This document shows, piece after piece, positions 42,903 to 52,678 of a stretch of 64,000 nt of DNA. Source of the stretch: Endotrypanum monterogeii. Its lineage: Eukaryota > Euglenozoa > Kinetoplastea > Trypanosomatida > Trypanosomatidae. Each line of letters begins with the position of its first letter. Position 1 is the stretch's first letter. The notes beneath the pieces are model-generated. The model did no database searches and was not told the DNA's origin. It was given only the letters and a program-made list of their open reading frames with translations. Location: positions 480,026 to 544,025 of the forward strand of contig CM007315.1 of NCBI GenBank assembly GCA_000333855.2, in the 5' to 3' direction. The position numbers and the translations under genes are program-made.

Positions 42903-45900
42903 TCATCTCACCTGCCTATTTGAATACCCCTGGGGCGTACCGTGCGGTTGGCTATACGCGTAAGGCTGCCGAGGATGTGGGATAGACGGCGGCGAGAGAC
43001 TCATGGGTGTGCCGCTCGGGTACACGAACGCATCATTCACACCACCGCCAACTTCGTTACGCCACTGATATTTTTCGTATTCTATGCTTCGAGCTGGTGC
43101 AGGGCCACTCCCATGGGAACTGCATGCCCGCCAGTCACCGCTATCCTCGACCACCTCTTGTCTCATCCCATAGCCTTGGGGCACTTGATCATTGTAGTGG
43201 GAAGTACCGCCATAGAATCCACGCCCTGCGCTTTTCCGATCCTCGCAGTCGCCCATTGAGTAGTAGTACCCCTGTGCAGTTCCGTCAGACACGGCATTGT
43301 CGTAATAGTGAGCGTAGTTGTTCGACGCATGCGCGTCCTCGGCACCGTCGTAGAAGGACGCACATGATTCGTGTCTCCCTTCGCGTAGATGATCCATGCA
43401 GGAAAAATCGCTAGCGTCACCTGCGGCACGCTGAGAGGCGTAGCCACTTGGTCGCTGAGAGGTCATGGGGGTACTCCTCAGCCCCCCTGGGCCCCCTGCT
43501 CCGTGCGAGTAGAATGTGTCGTGCGTCATGCAGCTGCTGCTGTTCGCGAGACCGACTGGTGCCGCCGAGGCGCTCGCGTTGAAGTCATTTGTGCCGCCGT
43601 AGCGGTTATCTAGCGCGTCCGAGAAAAAGTTGTGTGCTCCACTGCTGTTCACTTTGCCGCCCTGCGAGTAGGCCGACGACACGGCAGCGGTGGGCTGAGG
43701 TGTGGCAGAAGGGGCGCAGACCTTTGTGTACGGATTGTGTGAGACGCGCTGGCTGGGCCGCTGCACAGACGACGAGTACCCTGCAGTGTTCGCGGGTTGC
43801 TGGGAGTGTGGGGAAGAAAAACCGGTCGCTGTGCCCTGTACACCGGGCGCCCGTAGCCTCGTGGATGAGGGCCGCACTTGGGGCAACTCATGGGACTGGT
43901 GCTCTGGCGTACTCCGAGCCTCGTACGGCGCAGGTCCACCAGAGCCCCTACGCTGTACGAGGCTCATATCGTCTCGCACGCTCTCTAGGCCCCCAGAGGG
44001 TGACACACCCATCGCGCCGTAGTTCATTCGTGAAGGTCTACAGGCGGTAGGGGTGTCACCGTCACCAGCGGCGACATTGCTCACGTGCCCCACACGGCCA
44101 CTTCCTGCTCTGTAACCAGCAACAGAAACGGTACCAGTAGCCATGTGGTGAAGCGATTGCCGGGCTATCGAGGGCTTACGTTGCATCACACGCACAGTAA
44201 TACTGTTCGCCTCGATGACTTCCGCGGTGACCGTGTCACGAAAGGAGCCAGGGCTGTGTGTCAACGGCGGTGTGTGGGGAGGGTGCACCTGGCTCTGCTG
44301 AGGCGGCTGCCGGTAAACCTGGGCGGTTCTCTGAAACATCTGTGGCGAGGTGGGAGAGGCACCTGGTTGGTGGATAGGCGACCTGTGCGCGGCTGTCAGG
44401 TCATTTGAAGTTCCGCGTAGGTTCTCGCCTCTGGTGCTAACGTCGACGTCTTCGGTGGGGCCATCATTGATCCTCACTGCAGGTCGCATGCAGCTGCTAT
44501 CGGGGTTACGGGATGAGGAGTCCGCAGCATCCGTAGGGGGTGGTGCTGAGGAAAGGGCATAATGGTTTTCTGTCATGCGCGCCGTACGTAGCGTGTTGAT
44601 GCTCAACTTTTGCGAGATCGGGTTCGTTGGTGAGGCTGTTGTCGGTGAGGTTACAAGTAAGGTCGAGGGGCTACAGCGTGGTGGGTAATCCTGTGATGCT
44701 CGCCGTTCCTGTGCGTAGCTCACCCGATCGCTTTCCCCATGCGGATAAGAGCTCGTCGGCTGCGGTGGTGCAGGAGGAGGTGCAGACGCGGAGGCTGATT
44801 GGGCCGAGAAGGTCGGATACGGTTGCTGGGGATGATACGGAGGCTGTTGATGCTCACTAGCACCTCGTATCCTAGAGTATGCCGAGTTTGACCGCATGTT
44901 TCCTTCGCGGCTCTGCGCATACCCCGCCGTCGTCATGGACGAGCTCGGAGGTTCTTCTCCATGGGGTAGAGAAACAGATATGTTGGGGGAAGATCTGCAG
45001 GACACGTACGTACCGTCCCCTACCCACGGTGCACCGTCTTCGCACGCCACGCCTGGGTGTGCCACGATGGGTTGTGGACAGTCCCCAGTAGGAGACAGCT
45101 GTTGGTGGCTGGGGTGAAGTAGCGGCTGCTCGAGGCGAGGGTAGCTTTCTCCGTAGAAGTGGCCCGTCGCAGGCGGCAGCCCACCTGAGGACTGGAGGGA
45201 CACCCCGTCCGTCTGGTCACAAAGCACTTCCCCAGAAATCGATACTCCTTCGATCAAACCGACGGCGTCCACGTGATGGCTGTGGTAACTCCTGTAGGGG
45301 AGTCCCGTCTGCTCTTTGATGCCACCAGCGCCGTTGCCCTCGTTTAGGTAACGCATACTTACTTCCTTCGGTGCAATGCGTTCTGTCCCACTACTACGTG
45401 CACCCACGTTTGAGGAGGCATCACCGCAGTCGTGGGGGGTGATCGGGTTCGCATGATTCATTCCCTCTGTACAAGAGTGGCCAGTCGGTGCGTGGTGTGG
45501 GTGCGGCACAGCGCCACTGTCGTAGGTATCAGCGTGACTGTATTGATGTGGATTGTGGCGGTGATGTTGCGGGTACTCCATCGTCGTGTGTTGCTGCTGG
45601 GTCGGGTGGTGGTGGTGGTGGTGATGGTGAAGGGCAACGTTAATGTATGGACATTTTTGCGTCGTCTGGTGCGGTGAATGCATTTCTGGCGACCGGTGGG
45701 AAAGCTGCTGCTGTTGCTGTGGAGTGTGTTTTAGAGAATAGGGATATATCTGTCGGTGTACCAAAGAGGGACTCGGATACGCATTCGGAGCGATGTATTC
45801 CCCACCGTTTCTCCCGTCGTTTATAGGGGGCATTGCTCCAATGGGACAAGAAGCAGGTAGTCCGTTGGCGGCGCCGACACCTTGCTGAGCGTTCACCCTC

Positions 45901-48900
45901 CCACCGCTGCCATTGTACAGGTCTGTGGTCGAGGGATAACACCCACCTCCATACGGATGGGCAACTCGGTGCTGCTGCTGTGAAGGATCGACATAAAGGA
46001 GTGCATTCGACGAGACACACGTGCACGGAATGCGCTGGTCCATGATGGGGAAAAATGGTTCACAGTGATTGTGAGTCGTTGCATGGTACGCTGAAGCGAT
46101 TGTGGAGGCGGCATACGACGGCTGCATTTGTGGCGGAGGCGCCGAACCAGGTATGCGCACCGTCACACCATGAAAATAAATGTATCCGTCGTGTGAGAAG
46201 CGCCACTGCCTGAAGCGGCGCGTGCGTAGAATGTCTGGAAAGTTCTGCAAGATGTCCGGCTCTACCAATTCCTCATCGGCCGGGTGCAGAGGCACTAAAG
46301 TTTGGCCCGTCGCAAGCCAACCACCGCCCGGCTGGTGACGACAAGTGTGTGCAAAGTGCAGTAAGACCTGCAACACAGGCTCAGGGAAGCGCACCCACTT
46401 GGTGTCCGTCCCACGTGTTTCACGAGCACGACCGCCAACGCGGCGCATCCACGACAGGATCATGTCTTCTGTCGTCAGGTTGTCATCGATGTACCAGTAG
46501 CCATACCGTACATCTCCCGCAGCGGCGCTACTTCCGCGGCGTGACCGGCTGTGTGGTGTACCATTGCCTGCTGCAGCTTTTATAGGATTTTGTTCTTCTG
46601 AGTTTGAGAGGCCATCGCGGTGTGGGGAGAAGCGAATTCTGTCTCCCGTGCGCAAGATGCGCTCTGGCTCATGCACAAAAATGGAGACGACTCCCTGAGA
46701 ACCCGTTGTGGTTGCTGATGGTGTCTTTGTGGTTTCTGTAGCCGCCAGATTGCCCTCTGCGCCGTCACCATGCTGTCGGGCTTCACCGTTCTCGCAGCCT
46801 GCCACCGCCAGCGCTCGCCTCCAGCGCAGCGAGCCCAGCGCGGCCATTGGGCTCCAGTTCAGAACGCTGTCCGGCTCAGCGTTCCCGTGCGCGTCAACCG
46901 ACTCGATCAAAAAACGCGGCATGTCCTCCAACAGGCCATAGTCTGCAGATGCCTGGCTCTGTTCATGGTGCATCATCATCTCCACCAGTTCGCGGAAGGC
47001 TAAGCCGTCCAGCTCAGCAGAGACCGTGTACACATCTACCTGGAAGAGAGTCGATGCGTGAGACTGAGATGGTGGCGTATTAGGGTGCGGGAACGGTGCC
47101 AGGGGATCGGGGTGAGTGCGTCGATAGACGGTTCCTCGGGTTCGAACCCCAGTCGCCGGTGAACGCGTTTCCACCGGTATCAGCAATCCACGAAGAGGTA
47201 GTAAGCGACCCCGACGCTGTTCAATGGAGTTACGGGGAAGAACGCCAATGAGTTCATCGGGTGTGTTCTCGAGTGCTACCGCGTGTGCCGCCCAAGAGAC
47301 ACAGTCAGCTTTCACTGGCCACAGTGGCACCATCGAGAAGCCACCCGCGCAGGAAGGGGAATACCTCACGGCACTGTTATACATGTTCTCCAAATCCTCT
47401 GGGGAGGGTGTTACGGCCCTCGCCACTGCGTTGCGTTCCTCTCCATTTCGCTTCTCCGGCGCCGGCCCTTCCACGTCCTCCAATTCTTCCGCCGAGATCA
47501 ATTCTGAAACCGTTGCTCCAGGTGTTTTTGTCTCCACACGCGGTCCCATTGGTGGTCTCAGCTCGCCGCGGTAGGTAAGGGGAGGCGGTGCAGCAGCTGT
47601 CAAGGTGACGCAGAGCGCCTCAACAGAGTCGTGCAGCGGAGAAAAGCTCAATTGGTTCAGCGCGTGGGCGACTGCAACGCGATTGATTCGAAAGACAACT
47701 AAGCCGTGTGACGCATAACAGCAGAAGCCATTTGCCTCCAGTCGATCTTTCTCACATAACGGGCGTGAGCGCTCCGAGATCGCCTCGGGGTCTAGCGACC
47801 GTGGCAGTCCTGCAGCCTTCCCCGCTCGCTTGACGTTCTTTAGTGTATTGTGTCCAGGCGCCTCCGTGGCAGAGGACGTCAACAAGCCAGTGTCCCCGAC
47901 AGTCAACGGACTGTCGGCATCTCTGCAGCTTGGCGGTGCAGCGAGTCCGTCATCTCTGTCGCCGTGCTTCGGCGGAGGGCCTGCAGGAGTACACCGATCC
48001 ACCGTGGCTACATCTCCGTTGCCGGATTCTTGGGTGAACTCTGTTTTTTTTGACATTGTGGCCATGTTTCGCTGGCGCTGCGCTGCCTGGAAGCCTTCCA
48101 GCGTCGGTGGATCGGGATATATACTCTGCAGCTCTGTCAACATGCGCCGAATCTGTCGACAAAGCTGCAGCTGGGGTATATTCGAGAAGCGTATGAGAAA
48201 ACAGTTGGCGAGGTCAGCGAGAAGTGATGTCGCTGATGCACCGCCAGATAGGAGGTCCATGAAGGCCTGCCACGCGGGATCTGCTCGCTGACGCTCCACT
48301 GTCGCCTTTTCACTTACTTCAGGTTTTCCGTCCACTCGCTCGTTAACCGAGAGAATGTATTCAGATGCCGAATAGCTTTCCGTGTTTGATGGAGAAGTTA
48401 GCTGAGACGTATCACCCAGAATGCACTGTCGCATCCCATGAGCAAAAAGGCGGCAGAGTGCAAAATAGGTGTGACACTGCTCCTTGTCACCGACCTGCTT
48501 TTCAAAGAATGTAGTGTTAAGTAATGTGTGTGACGGAACACCATACGGTGTGGCACGACGCAGTACCCTCGCAATCAATGTTTCTCGATGCTGCGAATAG
48601 CGCGTCGCTGCGCCGGGTTCCACCTCATCAGAAGTATCAGAGGGATACATCCTCTCGGTAAAAAGGGTGTGCCCAAGAATTTCCTCCACCGTCCAGCAGC
48701 CATACATGCCGACCACGCGTAGTTCACACAGGCCGAGTGGGGCTTGTGGGCAGCTGACCTGCATCCATGGGACTGTGAGTTCTTCCTCGCCAGTCTTACA
48801 CCGACGGGCTCGCTCGACTGCGGCAGACTCTTTCACAGCTGAACGAACACTCTCAGTACACACACGCGTCGAGTAGGGCACGCGTTGCTGCTGTTGCTGA

Positions 48901-50066
48901 TGTGCATCTGTGGAGCCCCCCAGATTCGTTGGGCCTCGACGGCGGCTAGAGCCACCAGCAGAACCGCCACCTGTCTTGTGATGGCGTTCATTGTTGGAAA
49001 CAAAATATGTAAACCGGTACTCGTGTGCTGGCATGCAACGCCGCACCAGGACGATGGCACACGGCACAGGCCTCAGACGATGACAATTATGTCCAGTGTG
49101 GCAGTTCTCAGCTGCTGCTGTACAGTCCCCTACGACCGAGGCTGTACGCTTCCTTGCATTGCCATCCGTATCCGAAGCACCGAGAATGGCGTCCCGCAGT
49201 TCTCGATGCGTGTTATAAATGAAAGACTTGTGCGTGGTGCCGATGACGAGATTATAAAACCCCTCCCGTGTGGCAAATGGCACATCCGGGCACGGAGACG
49301 TCGACGATGTAGATACATGGGGTCCTGCCGCGTCGTTACCTCCGTTTAATGCGTGCATGGCCCTTTGCAGCTGCGCCTGCGCGCGCGCCACGTCTTCACT
49401 TCGGATTGGCTGCCCCGCTGCCAAGCAGGCCGCTTGGATATCCAGCATGTTTCGTTTGGCCAGTTCGGTAAAGGACTCGTACGCCACCGTTGGGTCTGTC
49501 AGGGCCCCAGGCGACCACGTGTGCGCCAGCTGGAAATGATATCGCGGGTTCTGCTGCTGTCGAGCGTGCCAGAGCTGGCGGAATAACACACAATCAGGGG
49601 AGGGAAAGAACTCTGTGGTGAGAGGGAGCGCGCGATGCTCGTAGTAGTAAACGTAGGGAACTTTGCCTTGTCTGAGAGCCGCTGCCGCTGCGGTCTCAAT
49701 GGCTCCCGTGACACTCCCGCGGATTCGGCACTCGAGATCATTTTTATTGAGGGGACTGCGACGGCCTCCCCGACACGCAGCCACCGCAGCAGTTGCCTCT
49801 GCAGGGTCGTCGATAAATACAGCATTCGGATCCACTTCAACGAGTTTATGCGCGATTTCGGCGGTTGGCACACCACTCCGAAGCGCCGCTGGGGATTGCA
49901 CCACACCGGTCCAGGACGAAGCTACGCCAGTGCCACACACACGTTCAGTGCGGGTCGTCTTGTACATATAACCTTCTGCGGCTCGGCTGATAAACGGAAG
50001 TGTGTGCGGCTGCAAGGCGTGCTCTGGACTCCCGTACAGAGACTCCCGAGAGGGCACGAGTCCCAT
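42903..50066 (-). CDS. Very large unrecognised protein, long paralogue of the downstream gene
   Basis: 2,387 residues from the ATG at 50066; the frame reaches 50096 only from a GTG. The paralogue also begins MGxxPS, which supports this start (MGLVPSR here; Gly2 and Ser6 fit an N-myristoylation signal). Ordered blocks shared with the product of 31420-35220 are LPLTTEFFPSPDCVLFR (about 144-160), TREGFYNLVI (about 263), RPVPC and LRVVGMYG (about 327-450), a block ending FSNIPQLQLCRQIRRML (about 512-640), LTYRGELRPP (about 825), and the region from YWYIDDNLTTEDMILSWMRR to RQWRFSHDGYIYFHGVTVRI (about 1188-1300). Beyond about residue 1305 lies over 1,000 residues of low complexity rich in Ser, Pro, Gln, His, Tyr and Gly, with eight consecutive His near 1479. 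No enzyme motif seen. The tail could support condensate formation; that is inference. Confidence 0.85.
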   Translation of the reverse strand: MGLVPSRESLYGSPEHALQPHTLPFISRAAEGYMYKTTRTERVCGTGVASSWTGVVQSPAALRSGVPTAEIAHKLVEVDPNAVFIDDPAEATAAVAACRGGRRSPLNKNDLECRIRGSVTGAIETAAAAALRQGKVPYVYYYEHRALPLTTEFFPSPDCVLFRQLWHARQQQNPRYHFQLAHTWSPGALTDPTVAYESFTELAKRNMLDIQAACLAAGQPIRSEDVARAQAQLQRAMHALNGGNDAAGPHVSTSSTSPCPDVPFATREGFYNLVIGTTHKSFIYNTHRELRDAILGASDTDGNARKRTASVVGDCTAAAENCHTGHNCHRLRPVPCAIVLVRRCMPAHEYRFTYFVSNNERHHKTGGGSAGGSSRRRGPTNLGGSTDAHQQQQQRVPYSTRVCTESVRSAVKESAAVERARRCKTGEEELTVPWMQVSCPQAPLGLCELRVVGMYGCWTVEEILGHTLFTERMYPSDTSDEVEPGAATRYSQHRETLIARVLRRATPYGVPSHTLLNTTFFEKQVGDKEQCHTYFALCRLFAHGMRQCILGDTSQLTSPSNTESYSASEYILSVNERVDGKPEVSEKATVERQRADPAWQAFMDLLSGGASATSLLADLANCFLIRFSNIPQLQLCRQIRRMLTELQSIYPDPPTLEGFQAAQRQRNMATMSKKTEFTQESGNGDVATVDRCTPAGPPPKHGDRDDGLAAPPSCRDADSPLTVGDTGLLTSSATEAPGHNTLKNVKRAGKAAGLPRSLDPEAISERSRPLCEKDRLEANGFCCYASHGLVVFRINRVAVAHALNQLSFSPLHDSVEALCVTLTAAAPPPLTYRGELRPPMGPRVETKTPGATVSELISAEELEDVEGPAPEKRNGEERNAVARAVTPSPEDLENMYNSAVRYSPSCAGGFSMVPLWPVKADCVSWAAHAVALENTPDELIGVLPRNSIEQRRGRLLPLRGLLIPVETRSPATGVRTRGTVYRRTHPDPLAPFPHPNTPPSQSHASTLFQVDVYTVSAELDGLAFRELVEMMMHHEQSQASADYGLLEDMPRFLIESVDAHGNAEPDSVLNWSPMAALGSLRWRRALAVAGCENGEARQHGDGAEGNLAATETTKTPSATTTGSQGVVSIFVHEPERILRTGDRIRFSPHRDGLSNSEEQNPIKAAAGNGTPHSRSRRGSSAAAGDVRYGYWYIDDNLTTEDMILSWMRRVGGRARETRGTDTKWVRFPEPVLQVLLHFAHTCRHQPGGGWLATGQTLVPLHPADEELVEPDILQNFPDILRTRRFRQWRFSHDGYIYFHGVTVRIPGSAPPPQMQPSYAASTIASAYHATTHNHCEPFFPIMDQRIPCTCVSSNALLYVDPSQQQHRVAHPYGGGCYPSTTDLYNGSGGRVNAQQGVGAANGLPASCPIGAMPPINDGRNGGEYIAPNAYPSPSLVHRQIYPYSLKHTPQQQQQLSHRSPEMHSPHQTTQKCPYINVALHHHHHHHHPTQQQHTTMEYPQHHRHNPHQYSHADTYDSGAVPHPHHAPTGHSCTEGMNHANPITPHDCGDASSNVGARSSGTERIAPKEVSMRYLNEGNGAGGIKEQTGLPYRSYHSHHVDAVGLIEGVSISGEVLCDQTDGVSLQSSGGLPPATGHFYGESYPRLEQPLLHPSHQQLSPTGDCPQPIVAHPGVACEDGAPWVGDGTYVSCRSSPNISVSLPHGEEPPSSSMTTAGYAQSREGNMRSNSAYSRIRGASEHQQPPYHPQQPYPTFSAQSASASAPPPAPPQPTSSYPHGESDRVSYAQERRASQDYPPRCSPSTLLVTSPTTASPTNPISQKLSINTLRTARMTENHYALSSAPPPTDAADSSSRNPDSSCMRPAVRINDGPTEDVDVSTRGENLRGTSNDLTAAHRSPIHQPGASPTSPQMFQRTAQVYRQPPQQSQVHPPHTPPLTHSPGSFRDTVTAEVIEANSITVRVMQRKPSIARQSLHHMATGTVSVAGYRAGSGRVGHVSNVAAGDGDTPTACRPSRMNYGAMGVSPSGGLESVRDDMSLVQRRGSGGPAPYEARSTPEHQSHELPQVRPSSTRLRAPGVQGTATGFSSPHSQQPANTAGYSSSVQRPSQRVSHNPYTKVCAPSATPQPTAAVSSAYSQGGKVNSSGAHNFFSDALDNRYGGTNDFNASASAAPVGLANSSSCMTHDTFYSHGAGGPGGLRSTPMTSQRPSGYASQRAAGDASDFSCMDHLREGRHESCASFYDGAEDAHASNNYAHYYDNAVSDGTAQGYYYSMGDCEDRKSAGRGFYGGTSHYNDQVPQGYGMRQEVVEDSGDWRACSSHGSGPAPARSIEYEKYQWRNEVGGGVNDAFVYPSGTPMSLSPPSIPHPRQPYAYSQPHGTPQGYSNRQVR

Positions 50067-50097
50067 GGTTGCAGCCAGACACAAGGCGGTGTACACA

Positions 50098-50121
50098 CTG
50101 GGTGAGGAGGCGAAGGATATG
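50098..50121 (-). promoter_or_regulatory. Predicted trans-splice acceptor for the 2,387-aa gene
   Basis: The sense strand reads CCTTCGCCTCCTCACCCAG, with the AG at 50099-50098, 31 nt before the ATG at 50066. The tract is short but pyrimidine-rich and the leader has no upstream ATG. Confidence 0.5.
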
Positions 50122-52678
50122 TGATTGCGGCTGTGTTTTGAATACTTTGATGGAGGTGTCAGGGGAATTATTCAAATCCCAAACCACTACACAGATAGCG
50201 TATGCGGGCGGGTTTTTTTCTACGGGGAGGAAAGGAAAGGCGAAGGGGACAGTGCCCTAAACAAGGAATCTACAAACAGAGCTGTACACAGGATGTATAT
50301 ATACTTATATAAGTATAGATACTCCAGCGCCCCCTCAGCTACCAATGATTTTGACAGGGAAAAACAAAAAGCAAATAGAGAATAATAGTAATATATATAT
50401 ATATATATATATATATAGATATAGGTGTATAGATGATACGATACTAGCGAATGTACAGAGCGAGGATTGACGGCCACGGCCGCCCTCTTTTTTTTTTTTC
50501 CACGTCCCTCTCCGCGTTTCTTTCAAAAAAAAAAAAAGAAAAAGGAAAAACAGATAACACTGGCACCCCAAAAGAGAAAACTGCGCACAGCTTCAACTAC
50601 ACGAGCCGAAGGAGTACGATGCACACACTTTTGTGAGAAAGAAAAAACACTAGCACTGTAGGAATCCTTTTTTTAAAATATTTATTCTCTTTCGCAGACA
50701 ATACTGGAGTTACCAACATGCACAAACTGTGAAACAACATAAACAAGTCGGCCGCGCAACACTTTCCTTGAGGCCCGCACGATGGAAAGTTTCCCTCGGT
50801 ACGCTACCGGACTCAATTGTGCGGCGGAGTGGCCCGCGAAGGGGGCACAGAAAATAAAACGAAAATGAGATGAGAATGAATGAATGAATGAATAGAGTAA
50901 GGGAAATGCAGAGTTGTATGTAAGGAGCAGGGAGGGAGGTGAGGGGGGGGGGAACGAGAAAAAAAAATATGGAGCGAGGAGGACACACCATCAAAAAAAA
51001 AAAAAAGTAATGCTGGACACGAGATCTGATGAGCAGAAGAACGGGAGCTGACGTGAGGTGGAGAAGAGGCGTGTGGGCCAGGTGACGGATTCGGTCACCT
51101 TAACCTGTGTTACGCACCTTCCTTCTCTCTTTGTGTATACCCTGTGTGCGTCTGGTTCGTCGTGTTCACTACCTGATTTCTTTTACCGTCGACGTATATC
51201 CGCTTGTCTCTGGGGAGAGGGGGAGGGAGCCTCTCTCCGGGTTGCAGTTGAGCACCTCTTACAATGTGTTAAGAGGGGGGGAGGGGAAGGTCAAAAACGT
51301 CTGAGCAAAAAACAAAAATAATCCAGCGAGGTGAGTCGGCCGAAGTGAAGGTGAAATGAAATGAAAAAAAAAAAAAAGAAGAGAAGTAAAGACGAAGAAG
51401 GACTTTCGTCCGCGAGTACTCGCGGCAGACTGCTGTGGTGAAAGCGGGGAAAAGAGAGGCGGGGAGGGGGGGGGGAGGGGGGCGTGTCGAGGCCACGGAA
51501 GAAACGGGGAGGGGGACTGCACCGACCGATAAACAAGGATGTAGGAAGAAAGAAACGAAGGGAGGGGGGAGGAAAAGAAGCAAAAAAAAAAGGGAAAGGG
51601 GGAAATGCGCTTTTCGACATACAACAAATGAGGGGATGAGGAAGATACGGTGTGCGTTGTTTGGCGTCTTTCCTTTTTTTCTTTTTTTTTTTGGAGGGGG
51701 GGGTGGGGAGGGTGTTCAGGGGGAAGGTGAAAGGGGGAAGGGTAAGTGCAGAGAGGGTGAGCGCGATGAGGGATCTCAGTTGCAGTCAAAGCAGATCGAT
51801 AAAAATAATAAAGAGAAATCGATGCACCTTCGTTTCTGCAGCGTTTTGCCGTCGAAAGGTGAATGGAAAATATGCTCTGGTGTCGTCATGTGCATTTGTA
51901 TGTGCGATGAAGAATGGGGGGGGAGGGGGAATGGGTTGAGGGGTGAGGGGGAAGAAGAAGCGGGTGGTGAAGGGGAGAACATATGGAGGTAACAGCGCGT
52001 TTTTGTTGTGTCATCTAGATGAGAGCGAGCTGGGTAAAGACACCACCAAAATAGAATATTTGAGAGAAAAAAAAAGAGCGAAAAAAGCGGGCACCACGAC
52101 ACTTCATACAAACCCTGCTGAAGACTAGCAGGTCCTTTGGCGTACTACTCAGTTCATTGTAGATAGTTTGGCATCTCGCGGGCGTTAATCGGATGTGACC
52201 GTAAGAGCACAGATAAATGTATCCGCCCCGAAGGAAAAGAAGAAGCCGAGCCGGGCCTAACAAACACATTTGTCTTGATACTCCAGAGAAGAGGCGGCAT
52301 GTGCCACGGGATGGGTGGAGAGGGCAGCCGAGCATTCCCTCTCCCCATTCGCATGCCCACAAACGCATATGAAGGTCCACGAGAACTTAATCCATTATTT
52401 TCTTTTTTGAGCCTCTGTCGGTCACCTAAACAAAGACCCTTGACTCCAAATGTTAGAGAAAATCAATCGAAAAGTATATATATATATATACATATATAAA
52501 TATAAATATGTGTGATTCGCTTTGACAGAACGACTTGCACATAGGAAACGCCACTCGTAACACACCACGCAGGAGAGGGCGAAAAGAAAAAGAATTAAAG
52601 AAAGAACATTTGGACTACAAACTGCGTTGAACACTTGTACGTTGCGAGGGGATGAAGACGAGAGGGGGGGGGGTAGAT
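50122..52678. other. 2.5-kb spacer downstream of the ABC transporter
   Basis: Mostly purine-rich low complexity on the plus strand, (TA)n near 50394-50416 and 52475-52498, G runs near 51465-51482 and 51692-51707, and a TGAA tetranucleotide repeat at about 50876-50893. An island of ordinary complexity at about 52110-52390 carries short frames on the minus strand that start at GTG only. No gene is supportable. Confidence 0.65.

Noticed and set aside
47130..47155. GGTTCGAACCC, a match to a tRNA B box, on the plus strand
   Set aside because: It lies inside a well-supported gene frame on the other strand, and no acceptor stem, A box or anticodon arm surrounds it.
52015..52380. 121-codon minus-strand frame downstream of the ABCC gene
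   Set aside because: The first codon is GTG, the C-terminal part is repeat-derived and there is no upstream splice signal.
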